A stretch of 64,000 nucleotides of DNA from Limnospira platensis. GTDB taxonomy: Bacteria; Cyanobacteriota; Cyanobacteriia; Cyanobacteriales; Microcoleaceae. Both the position numbers and the translations under genes were made by a program. Positions within the stretch are counted from its first letter, which is position 1. Every line of letters starts with the position of its first letter. The stretch lies in assembly GCF_046480435.1 (NCBI RefSeq), contig NZ_PKGC01000004.1; one strand, 5' to 3'. Of the stretch, positions 36,201 through 44,709 are shown one piece after another. The notes under the pieces were generated by a model, which worked only from the letters and a program-made list of their open reading frames with translations, was not told the DNA's origin and did not search any database.

Positions 36201-36406
36201 CCGTACTTCAGCGCTCAGTGCGACTGCGTAATGGCACAATTATTCCTCTCGGTTTATTGCAGGTGTCTTTACTCCAGCGCCTGCGTCATCATGGAACTTC
36301 TGCTACTCCCGGAGTAATTCATTCGAGATATAGTAAAGGGGAATTGTTGCGCGGTGCCTTATTAACCATCAACGGTATCGCTGCTGGAATGCGTAACACA
36401 GGCTGA
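33299..36406 (+). CDS. ppc: Phosphoenolpyruvate carboxylase
   Basis: A 1035-residue enzyme fixing bicarbonate onto PEP to give oxaloacetate, the anaplerotic entry to the TCA cycle and C4 acids. The catalytic His motif VFTAHPTEIVRHT (~201-213) and the glycine-rich loop FHGRGGSVGRGGGPAY are intact. GSWVGADRDGNPSVT and LGYSDSNKDSGFLSSNW bind substrate and metal. The C-terminus ends MRNTG, the expected NTG terminus. The N-terminal plant-type phosphorylation serine motif is absent. It stands alone, with a 331-nt leader. Confidence 0.97.
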   Translation: MSSLVQSSEPIPSAVVSSNAPVQASDLLLRNRLKIVEDLWESVLRQECGEQLVDLLLQMRSMTSPEGQASPHLQANVWQIIKDLDINAAIRAARAFALYFQLINIVEQHYEQREQELAYAQIKHQGPAESPADKSNRSIFETRHQRFSTAEEAPVELLNQTSRRQDDRDLATFHNLFPMLQRLNVPSQVIQRLLNQLDIRLVFTAHPTEIVRHTIRTKQRRIAKILQQLDTVDESYGKVDNTNPEATGLVKTWTGELQEQLTEEIRLWWRTDELHQFKPTVLDEVEYSLHYFQEILFDVIPQLYQRIKQTLQPHFPHLKPPNYDFCKFGSWVGADRDGNPSVTPEVTWKTACYQRGLIINKYIQAVDHLNQLLSLSLHWSDVLPELLESLDRDQVQLPEVYDQVAIRYRQEPYRLKLCYILKRLENTRDRNQRLSTSNEVERERERIVTKENAGSLYHSGSAFLKELKLIERNLMATGIQCRDLENLICQVEIYGFYLARMDMRQESSVHSTALNEIVDYLQLLARPYDDLTEAERTLWLITELQTRRPLIPAELPFSPKTCETINTFRVMRELQQEFGQEICQTYIISMSHDVSDLLEVLLLAKEAGLYDPATGIGNLQVVPLFETVEDLKKAPSVMKDLFELPLYRAMLAGGYQKYEQVSQDVNASLQEIMLGYSDSNKDSGFLSSNWEIHKAQKALQTLAESYHVSIRIFHGRGGSVGRGGGPAYKAILAQPGKSINGRIKITEQGEVLASKYSLSQLALYNLESVATAVIQASLLHTGFDEIEPWNQIMEELSVQSRSCYRALIYEQPDLVDFFEQVTPIQEISQLQISSRPARRQSDKKKDISGLRAIPWVFSWTQSRFLLPSWYGVGTAIEQFIREEPDENIKLLRYFYIKWPFFRTTISKAEMTLAKVDLEMAHHYVRELSHPQDRDRFEDLFQRIAKEFNLTRQMVLEITGQKQLLDNDPVLQRSVRLRNGTIIPLGLLQVSLLQRLRHHGTSATPGVIHSRYSKGELLRGALLTINGIAAGMRNTG

Positions 36407-36510
36407 TTATCTCCAGACCAGGGAGGGAGTTTGGGGGCGCGTTTCCTTAGACTTCCTTGCTACCACAGGAAAAACGTGCTATTGATTAGGGGTAATTTTC
36501 AGACGTTCCG

Positions 36511-36571
36511 GGGGCGAGTGCAGGGAGTTGACTGGTTTTTCCAATGGCATATCTAGCACCCGCCCCTACAG
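36511..36571. repeat. REP-like inverted repeat, copy 2
   Basis: GGGGCGAGTGC (36511-36521) pairs with GCACCCGCCCC (36556-36566) with one mismatch, and CTACAG follows. The right arm shares 14 identical nucleotides with the element at 10428-10441. Confidence 0.5.
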
Positions 36572-36589
36572 TTCACGCTATCGCAATTT

Positions 36590-37192
36590 ATGTCTGTACA
36601 ACTTGTACCTTTGCATATCCCTAGTGGTTGGGCAATTCTGCACAATTCTTTTGGTGATGTAGACCCAGTGATTGAACATGGCTACATTATCAATGGTGAG
36701 TTTTTTAATGAAAATTTGCTATCGGCTAAACCAATTGAGTTCAACGGAATAGACTGGGTGACGGTCGGTGACGGCTATCTATTGCAGTTGGGATGGTATC
36801 CTGAATATCGTCCAGAAGGCTGTTATCGCCTAACCGTCAGTCAAGGAAGTGATGATCAAAAAATTGTGGTTAAATACGAGTCTAAAGAACGGGAGGAAAT
36901 TCGTCAGGTCCTACAGCGTTGTTTGGGTTGGGTTTCCCGTCATGTGGGTATAGATGAAATTGGTAGCCTACTAGAGATTGAAGGAAAACAAATTGATAAA
37001 AATCCGCTGGGTTTCCGGGGAGTCCGCAAAAAAATTGCGGGTATTTCCGGGGATAAACTCAATAGATTAACCTATAGCCAGGTGGGTTGGTGGTCGCCTG
37101 TTTACTATGAGGTTTGCAATATGGCTTATCTCGACCAAAAATCAAATCGGATAGACTATAATGGCTTTACACCAGAGAACAAGATGGCATAA
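36590..37192 (+). CDS. Hypothetical cyanobacterial protein (200 aa)
   Basis: A 200-residue soluble protein starting MSVQLVPLHIPSGWAILHNS. It has an N-terminal beta-rich half (VTVGDGYLLQLGWYPEYRPEGCYRLTVSQ) and a central helix (REEIRQVLQRCLGWVSRH). It has no transmembrane segment or catalytic motif I recognise. The frame is clean, codon usage resembles neighbours, and a YbjN-type gene follows 45 nt later on the same strand, so they may be co-transcribed. The function is not known to me. Confidence 0.65.
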   Translation: MSVQLVPLHIPSGWAILHNSFGDVDPVIEHGYIINGEFFNENLLSAKPIEFNGIDWVTVGDGYLLQLGWYPEYRPEGCYRLTVSQGSDDQKIVVKYESKEREEIRQVLQRCLGWVSRHVGIDEIGSLLEIEGKQIDKNPLGFRGVRKKIAGISGDKLNRLTYSQVGWWSPVYYEVCNMAYLDQKSNRIDYNGFTPENKMA

Positions 37193-37237
37193 TAATGCTC
37201 ACCAATAACTTACTTGATTGAGGAGATTTACACACTA

Positions 37238-37741
37238 ATGGTCGTGTCTGAACAAAATCAACAAGCATCCACATCTACAGACGATCGCTTTTTTAACCTG
37301 CCCTTGTTCGATATCTTAATCGAGTTCTTTAATGAGGATGGTTGGGTTTATAAAGAAATAGAACATCGCCGAGTTGTGGCTTTGGGAATTGAGGGAAAAA
37401 ATGGCCGTTTTGATTGCTATGCGATCGCCCGGGAGGAGGAAAAACAAATCACGGTTTACTCGATTTTTCCGGTGAAAGTACCAGACTATAAACGCCAAAA
37501 TATCTCGGATTTTGTCACCAGAGCTAATTATGGCATGGTCATTGGTAATTTCGAGATGAATTTCTATGATGGGGAAATTCGCTACAAAACCAGTTTAGAT
37601 GTAGCAGGCGATCGCCTAACTCCCGCTTTAATTAAGCATTTGATTTATACCAATGTTTCGACAATGGATAAATTTCTCCCTGGTATTATGTCGATTATTT
37701 ACGGCAATATTTCACCAGAAGAAGCCATATCACGGTACTAA
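37238..37741 (+). CDS. YbjN domain-containing protein
   Basis: A 167-residue protein. I start it at ATG 37238, preceded by GAGGAGA at 37220-37226; the frame extends eight codons further to a TTG. The sequence fits the YbjN/type-III-chaperone-like fold: FDILIEFFNEDGWVYKEIE, RFDCYAIAREEEKQITVYSIFPVKVP, then FVTRANYGMVIGNFEMNFYDGEIRYKTSLD. Such proteins are thought to be small chaperone or regulator domains. A strong terminator follows. Confidence 0.75.
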   Translation: MVVSEQNQQASTSTDDRFFNLPLFDILIEFFNEDGWVYKEIEHRRVVALGIEGKNGRFDCYAIAREEEKQITVYSIFPVKVPDYKRQNISDFVTRANYGMVIGNFEMNFYDGEIRYKTSLDVAGDRLTPALIKHLIYTNVSTMDKFLPGIMSIIYGNISPEEAISRY

Positions 37742-37756
37742 TTGAGTGGGTCACTA

Positions 37757-37787
37757 GGGGCAACCGTCTCTGGTTGCCTACCTTTTT
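37757..37787 (+). terminator. Rho-independent terminator after the YbjN gene
   Basis: GGCAACC (37759-37765) and GGTTGCC (37772-37778) make a perfect 7-bp stem with a 6-nt loop, followed by TACCTTTTT. It ends the plus-strand pair and lies between convergent genes. Confidence 0.75.
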
Positions 37788-37852
37788 CCACCAACCATAA
37801 ACCTGACTAAACACTTGACAAAAAAGCAGATTTATGGTAGTAGTATATCGGC

Positions 37853-39154
37853 TTAAAATCGTTGTTGCCAATCGTCACCAACCCGGATGGTAAAATCCGA
37901 ATTAATCGCACCAGTAGAAGAAGCCCTAACTGTACCAAAACCGATATGTTCTTGCAACAGTTCAGCACTACCTAAATCTCCCCCCTGCACAATAATCTGA
38001 GTCGATCGCATAGTATAAGGCAACCCCGGCACAACATAAACATTATTAAAGCCTTGCTTAAACAAATAATCCGCGACTCGTTCGGCTGCTTGGGGGTTTC
38101 CAGAGGCATTTTGTACAGCAATTTTAATACGTTTAGACAATTCCTGATAACCCGATCGCTCCATAGGTCCAGGTAAGACAAACCCGGTAGAATCCACCCG
38201 AAAATATTGAGCCATAATGCGATCGCGTGCCGCGTCATCAACCACCCAATAACTCGTATATCCGCCCATGTCTCGCCCAGGTAACATCACCATTCGCACC
38301 TGTTGCGGTTCCAAATTCAACCCAAACTTAACCAGAGTCAGCATCTCCTCAAAATCCAAATTAGTATCAACATACTTCAACATCACCCGAATAATCTGAG
38401 GAATACGCCGCAATACATCAGGACTCTGTAAACGTTCTCGAATAGCCTCCATTAAAGCCTGTTGGCGTTGAATCCTGCCAATATCTCCATAAGCATCACT
38501 ACGGAAGCGAGCAAAATGATCAGCCTGATCACCATCAATAGTTTGCCATCCCGGAGATAAATCAATCTCCAATTGTTGGGTATTATCCCGATAGGACATG
38601 GGATAGGGAACAAACACCTCCACCCCCCCCAACAAATTCACCAACTCCTTAAAAGCGCCCGTGCTAACCCGGACATAGCGGTTAATCTGCACCTTATTCA
38701 GAGTATCGGCTACCACCTCCGTAGCCAAGGAAGCGCCGCCCCAATAGTTAGCCTCATTAATCTTACCCACACCCATACCAGGGATAAAAACCTCGGTATC
38801 ACGGGGAATTGATAGCAAATTCAGATGGCGATCGCTCGGATTAAAATTAACCAAGATCATGCTATCACTGCGACCCCCAAAAATTGCCCCATCTTCTTCC
38901 TGGTTGGGTAAGGGGGGATCTATCCCCATGACCAAAATATTCACAGGTCGCGACAGACGAAACCGAAAGCGATCGCGCCATAATGAATTGAGGACCATCG
39001 AGCTATTTTGTGGCTGTTCCGGTTTCAATGGAGACAGCAAAGCCGTTAGCGCCCCCAAAGTCGCGGAAGCGCTAGTAATGATCAGTGCAATAAAACTCAA
39101 AAATATTACCCGCAGGACTTTAGGTTGTCTTTGGTTGGTGGTCGGATAACTCAT
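37853..39154 (-). CDS. LytR-CpsA-Psr (LCP) family protein
   Basis: A 433-residue membrane-anchored protein. I start it at ATG 39154; a TTG at 39166 extends the frame. One N-terminal helix (VLRVIFLSFIALIITSASATLGALTAL) precedes the LCP domain, with conserved segments NILVMGIDPPL, GGRSDSMILVNFNP, LLSIPRDTEV and DHFARFRSDAYGDIGRIQRQQALM, including the Arg/Asp residues that bind the polyprenyl pyrophosphate. A LytR C-terminal domain (VQNASGNPQAAERVADYLFKQGF) follows. LCP enzymes attach polyprenyl-linked glycopolymers to peptidoglycan. The divergent gene is mannose-1-phosphate guanylyltransferase. Confidence 0.9.
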   Translation of the reverse strand: MSYPTTNQRQPKVLRVIFLSFIALIITSASATLGALTALLSPLKPEQPQNSSMVLNSLWRDRFRFRLSRPVNILVMGIDPPLPNQEEDGAIFGGRSDSMILVNFNPSDRHLNLLSIPRDTEVFIPGMGVGKINEANYWGGASLATEVVADTLNKVQINRYVRVSTGAFKELVNLLGGVEVFVPYPMSYRDNTQQLEIDLSPGWQTIDGDQADHFARFRSDAYGDIGRIQRQQALMEAIRERLQSPDVLRRIPQIIRVMLKYVDTNLDFEEMLTLVKFGLNLEPQQVRMVMLPGRDMGGYTSYWVVDDAARDRIMAQYFRVDSTGFVLPGPMERSGYQELSKRIKIAVQNASGNPQAAERVADYLFKQGFNNVYVVPGLPYTMRSTQIIVQGGDLGSAELLQEHIGFGTVRASSTGAINSDFTIRVGDDWQQRF

Positions 39155-39218
39155 AAAAATCGCCAATATCCTTTAATCTTGAAAATGAAGTCAACTGAAG
39201 CTGAAAACTTTAAATCGC

Positions 39219-40268
39219 ATGATACCCGTTATTCTCGCTGGTGGTAAAGGTGAGAGGTTCTGGCCTCTGAGTCGTCGTATCCGACCCAAACAATTTCTCA
39301 GTTTAGACGGTACTGGTCAAAGTTTATTACAAAGCACAGCAGAACGCTTGCTACCTTTGAGTAAAGGTGGTCCGGGTCTGTGGGTGATTACCTCCGCACT
39401 CCTGGAAAATGGAGTTCAGCAACAGTTACCCGATATCCCACCCGAAAATATTTTAGCCGAACCCCAAGGACGAGATACCGCCCCCGCCGTCGCCTGGACT
39501 GTGATTGAAGTGGTCCGTCGCTATGGGGAAGATGCCGTGATTGGCTTTTTCCCGGCTGATCATTGGATTGGAAAACCGGATATTTTCCAGGAGGCGATTA
39601 AATCAGCGGAAAATTTAGCTATCAGCCAGGATCTCATTGTCACCCTAGGGTTACAACCTCAATATCCGGCTACAGGTTACGGTTACATTGAACAGGGCGA
39701 AAAAATTGGCACTTTTGGCGATTTCACTGCTTATCAGGTAGCCCAGTTTACGGAAAAACCTGATCAAGAAAGGGCTGATCAATTTTTGGCTACTGGTCGC
39801 TTTAGTTGGAATGCGGGAATTTTTATATTTCGGGCTGGGGTAGTTCTTGAGGAATTACGCACCTATGCCCCCGATTTAATTGCCGCTCTGGAAGCTGAAG
39901 GAGCCCAGGCTTATGCTAACATTGAAAAAATCAGCATTGACTATGCACTGATGGAAAAAACCCAGAAAGCCTGTGTTTTACCAGTCTCTTTTGGCTGGGA
40001 TGACCTGGGAGATTGGAATTCTTTAGAACGTCTTTTACCGAAACAAAATGGCAATGTGGCATTAGTCCGTCACTTGGGACTCGATACCCAAGATTGTATT
40101 ATGTATGGAAGTGATGAAAATGAGGTGATTATTACTATTGGGGTTCAGGATTTGGTGGTGGTTCGCGATGGTAATGTGACTTTGATTGTTGATAAGAACC
40201 GCACCCAGGATATTAAAAAGGTCTTGCCTCAGTTGGAGGATGATCCTGATTTGAGAGAACTTTTATAG
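39219..40268 (+). CDS. manC: Mannose-1-phosphate guanylyltransferase
   Basis: A 349-residue nucleotidyltransferase producing GDP-mannose from GTP and mannose-1-phosphate. The pyrophosphorylase signature VILAGGKGERFWPLSRRIRPKQFL (residues 4-27) is complete. FFPADHWIG (~112) and FTEKPD (~175) are family blocks. SWNAGIFIFRAG and FGWDDLGDWNSLERLL complete the sugar site. It lacks the C-terminal isomerase domain of bifunctional ManC/AlgA, so it is the short form. GDP-mannose feeds capsule or glycan synthesis, which fits the divergent LCP gene. Confidence 0.9.
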   Translation: MIPVILAGGKGERFWPLSRRIRPKQFLSLDGTGQSLLQSTAERLLPLSKGGPGLWVITSALLENGVQQQLPDIPPENILAEPQGRDTAPAVAWTVIEVVRRYGEDAVIGFFPADHWIGKPDIFQEAIKSAENLAISQDLIVTLGLQPQYPATGYGYIEQGEKIGTFGDFTAYQVAQFTEKPDQERADQFLATGRFSWNAGIFIFRAGVVLEELRTYAPDLIAALEAEGAQAYANIEKISIDYALMEKTQKACVLPVSFGWDDLGDWNSLERLLPKQNGNVALVRHLGLDTQDCIMYGSDENEVIITIGVQDLVVVRDGNVTLIVDKNRTQDIKKVLPQLEDDPDLRELL

Positions 40269-40418
40269 GGAGGGCTGACTACTTATCTGGTAGGGTGCAT
40301 CTATGTTTGAGATGAGAAGGGATAAATCTTGAGCAGCCATTGCTATAAGGCGATCGCTTTGTTTGATACTATTAAGGTTGATTGTTGAAGTAAAACAGTT
40401 GGGAGCCAAAGAGCCAAC

Positions 40419-41384
40419 ATGAAAACACGAAAACTTGGGAAATCGGACATTGAAATCACCCCGATTATTTTAGGGACTTGGCAAGCTGATAAACGTTGGT
40501 GGAAAGGTATTGAAAAAGCGGACTTAATCAAGGCTATGCAGCAGGCGGTTGACCTGGGAATTACTACCATTGACACTGCGGAAATCTATGGTGATGGTAT
40601 CTCGGAACAACTGATAGCTGAGGCGTTGTCAGATAGACGCGATCGCCTCATTTATGCCAGCAAAGTATTTGCGACCCATTTACAATATGACCAGGTAATT
40701 GAAGCGTGCGATCGCTCCTTAAAAAATCTGGAGACCGACTATATAGACCTGTATCAAATTCACTGGCCAACGGGTTCATTTAATACAGAAATTGTGCCTA
40801 TTTCCGAAACAATGGCTGCCCTAAATTTGCTCAAACAACAGGGAAAAATTCGAGCCATTGGAGTCTCCAACTTCTCCAAAAATCAACTAGAAGAAGCCAG
40901 CCAATATGGTACTATAGATAGTATACAGCCTCCCTATTCCCTATTTTGGCGCGATGTGGAAAGGGAAACCATGGCTTATTGTGTAGAACAGAAAATCTCA
41001 ATTCTCGCTTATTCTTCCCTAGCCCAGGGACTACTGACGGGAAAATTCGGAGTTAATCATCAATTTCATCCCGAAGATCATCGACTCAAAAATAAACTCA
41101 TCCAAAACCCAGAACATTATAGCCGGGTTCAAGAAGCAATTAATCAGTTACGCCCCATAGCGGCAGACAAACACTGTACCATAGCACAATTAGCACTGGC
41201 ATGGCTAATTTCTCAACCTCAAACTAACGCCATTGTGGGGGCTCGTAATAGCGCCCAAGTTGAGCAAAATGTGAAAACCATAGATATTCAACTTTCCCAG
41301 GAAGAGGTTAGCCAAATAGACCAAATTGGGCGTATAGTTACGGATCATCTGGAAAATGAATACCCAATTTTATGGAAATTTTGA
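40419..41384 (+). CDS. Aldo/keto reductase
   Basis: A 321-residue (beta/alpha)8 NAD(P)H-dependent oxidoreductase. The catalytic tetrad is visible: Asp and Tyr in TIDTAEIYGDG (~48-58), Lys in YASKVFAT (~84) and His in DLYQIHWPTG (~113). ALAWLISQPQTNAIVGARNSAQVEQN near the C-terminus binds the cofactor's phosphate or adenine. The overall pattern resembles the YajO/Tas-like general-purpose group rather than a specific biosynthetic enzyme. Stands alone. Confidence 0.9.
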   Translation: MKTRKLGKSDIEITPIILGTWQADKRWWKGIEKADLIKAMQQAVDLGITTIDTAEIYGDGISEQLIAEALSDRRDRLIYASKVFATHLQYDQVIEACDRSLKNLETDYIDLYQIHWPTGSFNTEIVPISETMAALNLLKQQGKIRAIGVSNFSKNQLEEASQYGTIDSIQPPYSLFWRDVERETMAYCVEQKISILAYSSLAQGLLTGKFGVNHQFHPEDHRLKNKLIQNPEHYSRVQEAINQLRPIAADKHCTIAQLALAWLISQPQTNAIVGARNSAQVEQNVKTIDIQLSQEEVSQIDQIGRIVTDHLENEYPILWKF

Positions 41385-41636
41385 CATGGCGATCGCCAAA
41401 GCAGTCGGAAAGGGGAAATTCTCAGGGTTTCAAGAGAGGAAATGGCAGTTAGTTAACTAACCTAAAACTTAGATGGTCACAGCCAAAAATATCCGTTCAT
41501 TACGAGGCTAGATGAGCTATCAAATAGCAGCATCAATCGGAAATTAAGGCAACCGTTGAACCTAGGTAAATAGACAATAACTAAATTGTCGGATCAGTCT
41601 TGAGTCAATGAATTTTCCAATCAGCCAAAGCTGCAT

Positions 41637-41912
41637 CTAGTTAAGAGAAGCCGCCATAGACTGGGATGATAAAATTTCGCGAGATTCTTGTCGGACCTGT
41701 CCACTCATAGCGGCTACTTGCAAGTTAGCAAAAGCATTGAGTTCAATAGCATCATATTGAGAATTTTGGAGAATGTACCGGAGTTGATTTTCAGCTTCCA
41801 AGGTTAAATAACCAGTGGCGATCGCTTGTTGGACTACATCTTGAATACACAGCATAGTGAAATTACGGAGTTGTGATTGGTTTAAACTATATTTAGTATC
41901 GCTGTTTGTCAA
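41637..41912 (-). CDS. Small conserved hypothetical protein (91 aa)
   Basis: A 91-residue soluble protein starting MTNSDTKYSLNQSQLRNFTM. Its centre is helical (CIQDVVQQAIATGYLTLEAENQLRYILQN), with a Ser/Gln/Ala-rich tail. I do not recognise a named family, but short proteins with this helix-rich pattern are common in filamentous cyanobacteria. A 252-nt spacer to the aldo/keto reductase holds nothing I can name. Confidence 0.6.
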   Translation of the reverse strand: MTNSDTKYSLNQSQLRNFTMLCIQDVVQQAIATGYLTLEAENQLRYILQNSQYDAIELNAFANLQVAAMSGQVRQESREILSSQSMAASLN

Positions 41913-42140
41913 GATAAGGGCAGTGATTCTGATATAGTGTCACTTGTGATGTTCGGCTGATCAGCCTATGATCTAAGTCCACGCTTACCAGGTGAGCCAG
42001 ATCACGGATATCCATAATTTTAGGCAATTGTAGGCCTAGTTGATGTACAGCGTGTAGTTTTCCCCAACCTCTTGCCTGCCTGGATCGCCATAATTTATGA
42101 TGAGCCGAGGGATGATCTGATCAGTAATGGAGGGGAAATG

Positions 42141-43388
42141 ATGGCAACAGACGACCTACAACAATATCTAAACAGTTTAGGCGATCGCTACCCTAAACTA
42201 GGGCAGGCATTAGAACAAGCAGCAAAAGCCCTAAAAGACTCAGGAACTCCCATAACGGATCAGTTACTGCAAGGGTTGATTAACTATAACCGTGATTTCG
42301 CCAATTTCCAACAAACACTACAAAACCGGGGACAAACCACCGCCCTAGCCGCTAGATCCCTGGTAGAGTTACAGCAGTTATACCAAAAAATAACCCCAGT
42401 CACAGATGAGGGAGCCATTCCTCAGCAGGTTTTATCCTTGCTAGAGCAAATTCTCGGGCTGACCCACAGCGAACAGAAAGACTTTGCACCCCTACAACAG
42501 GCCCACAAACAGGCGCAACAACTCAAACAGCAAATTTCCCAAATAGATCTCAAATCAGACCCACGGGTAAAAGCATTGCTCACCGGAGAGCATCCCCTCA
42601 ATATTCTCCTAAACTTGGTGAATAGGGGAGACCAACTCAATGATGAACAGTGGGCAAAATCGGCAGAAATTCTCGAAAATGCCTTTGGGAAATCTTTGGG
42701 GGTAGCTATTTCCAGAGGAAAAATTGTCAGTCAGTCGGGGGGGTCAACAACCACTCAACCGCCATTGAATGTGACAGCAGTTGAACGTCCCACGGCTAAC
42801 CCAGATATTATCATCTTAGAAGAACCTACCACCACTACAGCCCCCAGTGATGTGATTATTGTTCCCAGTGTGGAAATTAACCCGAAACCTCTGACTATTG
42901 ATGGACAAAATATTGTGTTTGGCAATACTGCCATTGTCGGTCAGCCGACAGGGAAAGCGGAAGTTAAACCGGGAAGTGTGGGGTTGCGCGTGAGAGTGCA
43001 TTTACAGGGGTTAGGCGATCGCGATTTTGGCGGCGGAGAATATGCTGGCACTAAGGGTCAAGGTCGCCGCTTGGAGGCTTTCCAAATGGCGATTAATCCT
43101 CCGGTTCCGGGTTTGGATATACAATACATGGCTCATATTGCTCAAGTTGGTGATAGTCCCACCGCCTCCAACGGTCAAATGGTGGGAGAACCCGGCACAA
43201 ATCGCCAAATAGAAGGCTTTGCGATTAAGCTCGCTGGACCAGAAGCCCCGAAATATGATGTTTTCTATAATGCCCATATTCAAAATAAGGGAGATGTTCC
43301 CGTTTGTAGTAATGGTCAATATTGTGGTACTCGTGGGCAATCTTTACGAGTTGAGGGGATAAAAGTTTGGGTAGAACCCAAAAAATAA
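42141..43388 (+). CDS. ChW-like repeat protein with helical N-terminal domain
   Basis: A 415-residue protein starting at ATG 42141, behind GGAGGGG (42129-42135). Residues ~1-200 are helical and Gln/Leu-rich (QQLYQKITPVTDE, QAHKQAQQLKQQISQ). A Pro/Thr/Val linker follows. The C-terminal ~150 residues contain about three copies of a motif ending in G(T/E)xGqxxRLEaFqi (GTKGQGRRLEAFQMAI, GEPGTNRQIEGFAIKL, GTRGQSLRVEGIKVWV). These match the clostridial hydrophobic-with-conserved-W (ChW) repeat, although the tryptophan itself is replaced. There is no signal peptide. Function unknown. Confidence 0.7.
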   Translation: MATDDLQQYLNSLGDRYPKLGQALEQAAKALKDSGTPITDQLLQGLINYNRDFANFQQTLQNRGQTTALAARSLVELQQLYQKITPVTDEGAIPQQVLSLLEQILGLTHSEQKDFAPLQQAHKQAQQLKQQISQIDLKSDPRVKALLTGEHPLNILLNLVNRGDQLNDEQWAKSAEILENAFGKSLGVAISRGKIVSQSGGSTTTQPPLNVTAVERPTANPDIIILEEPTTTTAPSDVIIVPSVEINPKPLTIDGQNIVFGNTAIVGQPTGKAEVKPGSVGLRVRVHLQGLGDRDFGGGEYAGTKGQGRRLEAFQMAINPPVPGLDIQYMAHIAQVGDSPTASNGQMVGEPGTNRQIEGFAIKLAGPEAPKYDVFYNAHIQNKGDVPVCSNGQYCGTRGQSLRVEGIKVWVEPKK

Positions 43389-43398
43389 TCCCCCTTGG

Positions 43399-44160
43399 TT
43401 AATCTCCCTCTAGGGCTACCAGTAAACATAATAATAGGGCTTCTGTCCACTCAACCACAGCCCCATAGGTGTCTCCGGTATGCCCGCCTAGGCGGTAGTT
43501 TAACCAGATTCCTGTCAGAATAGCGATCGCACTTCCCCCAAGCAGTAGACCCACCCCTACCAGCCAGCGATCGGGTTCTAACCAAATCTGCAAGCCACTC
43601 AACCCCGAAAGTAGCAAAACCCCGGGGAGTAAATCCAAGGGAGAATAGCTCAAATCTTTGTGAAATGCTCCCTTTCCTTCTGCTTTCAGATAAGGATAAC
43701 GAGCGATCGCCACTAGCTGTCCCCAGCGTCCCCAAGCAGCCACCCCCATCAAAATTAACCAGCGTGTGCCGTCTAAATCAGCTAGGGCGGCGGTTTTTAG
43801 CAGTAAAATAGCTACAGCGGCGATCGCCCCAAAAGCCCCAGTTAAACTATCAGCCATCACCTCTAAGCGTCGCTTCTTGTCAGTCACCGCCAACCCATCA
43901 GCAGTATCCATCGCCCCATCTAAATGCAGTCCCCCGGTAATGGCAATCCAACCTACCACTACCAAAGCCGCCCGCGTTAATACCGGACAGCCCAACAACT
44001 GCAAACCTATGTCAGCCAGCCCTAACAATCCCCCAATCATTAACCCCATTACCGGCGCGAGTCTCGCAATTCCCCGAAACTCCAACGTCCAAGACGGAGG
44101 AATAGGTAAGCAGGTATAGAAAGCCACAGCAGCAGCTAAAGCCGCTCGTAGCTGTTCCAT
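43399..44160 (-). CDS. cobS: Adenosylcobinamide-GDP ribazoletransferase
   Basis: A 254-residue membrane enzyme that joins adenosylcobinamide-GDP to alpha-ribazole, the last step in cobalamin assembly. I start it at ATG 44160 (MEQLRAALAAAVAFYTCLPIP), which gives the usual length; the frame is open upstream to an ATG at 44286, which would add 42 residues. The catalytic GGLHLDGAMDTADGLA (~residue 74) with its acidic metal-binding cluster, and KKRRLEVMADSLTGAFG, are diagnostic. Several hydrophobic helices follow. No cobalamin riboswitch is seen upstream. Confidence 0.9.
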   Translation of the reverse strand: MEQLRAALAAAVAFYTCLPIPPSWTLEFRGIARLAPVMGLMIGGLLGLADIGLQLLGCPVLTRAALVVVGWIAITGGLHLDGAMDTADGLAVTDKKRRLEVMADSLTGAFGAIAAVAILLLKTAALADLDGTRWLILMGVAAWGRWGQLVAIARYPYLKAEGKGAFHKDLSYSPLDLLPGVLLLSGLSGLQIWLEPDRWLVGVGLLLGGSAIAILTGIWLNYRLGGHTGDTYGAVVEWTEALLLCLLVALEGD

Positions 44161-44709
44161 ATACCTAATGAGCGATCGCCAGACTGTCTCAAAACCCATA
44201 AAACTTAAACTTAAATTTTGCCATAGCTCTATAATATTTCTTAGCTTATGCCACAATTGAGATGAAACCTGTTGGGGTCTAAACATATACTCTAATACCG
44301 CCCAGATAGTTCTCCTGGCTACGGAAAGTCAAAAGTCAAGAAATATCAAGAAAATCTGGTCAGATCAACTTTCACAGTCCTAGCTTTGCTACAATTGTGT
44401 ATAAAGTTAGATCTCCAACACACCCAAGCTGAAATATAATCTCAGCCACCGGGTTATCGGTAGATTTCTGAGAAGAATGCAAGTGGCGAGACAATCTAAG
44501 TAGTACAATTACTCTGTTTTTCTCAAAACTTGCTTCGTTAAGCCTTACACGGTCAACGGTTCAGGGAAAAAATCTGTCATACCTAGGGTGCTAAATTGTC
44601 CTAAACTCTCTGCGTGAAACTGACCTTATAACTATCGGCTTAACTAGGTAAAGGTGCCAGGTGGCGGTTTTGGTTTAGGAGAAACTATAAAACTAGAGGC
44701 TTTTGCTCT
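44161..44709. other. Long spacer upstream of cobS and the 149-aa gene
   Basis: Divergent spacer of 423 nt, or 549 nt if cobS starts at 44160. TTGCTACAATTGTGTATAAAG at ~44386-44407 looks promoter-like. TTTAGGAGAAACT at ~44675 includes an AGGAG, but it is too far from the 44710 ATG to be its Shine-Dalgarno. No RNA gene, repeat or riboswitch is recognised. Confidence 0.35.

Noticed and set aside
44498..44512. GTAGTACAATTAC as an NtcA-binding site
   Set aside because: NtcA needs GTA-N8-TAC; this has seven intervening bases.
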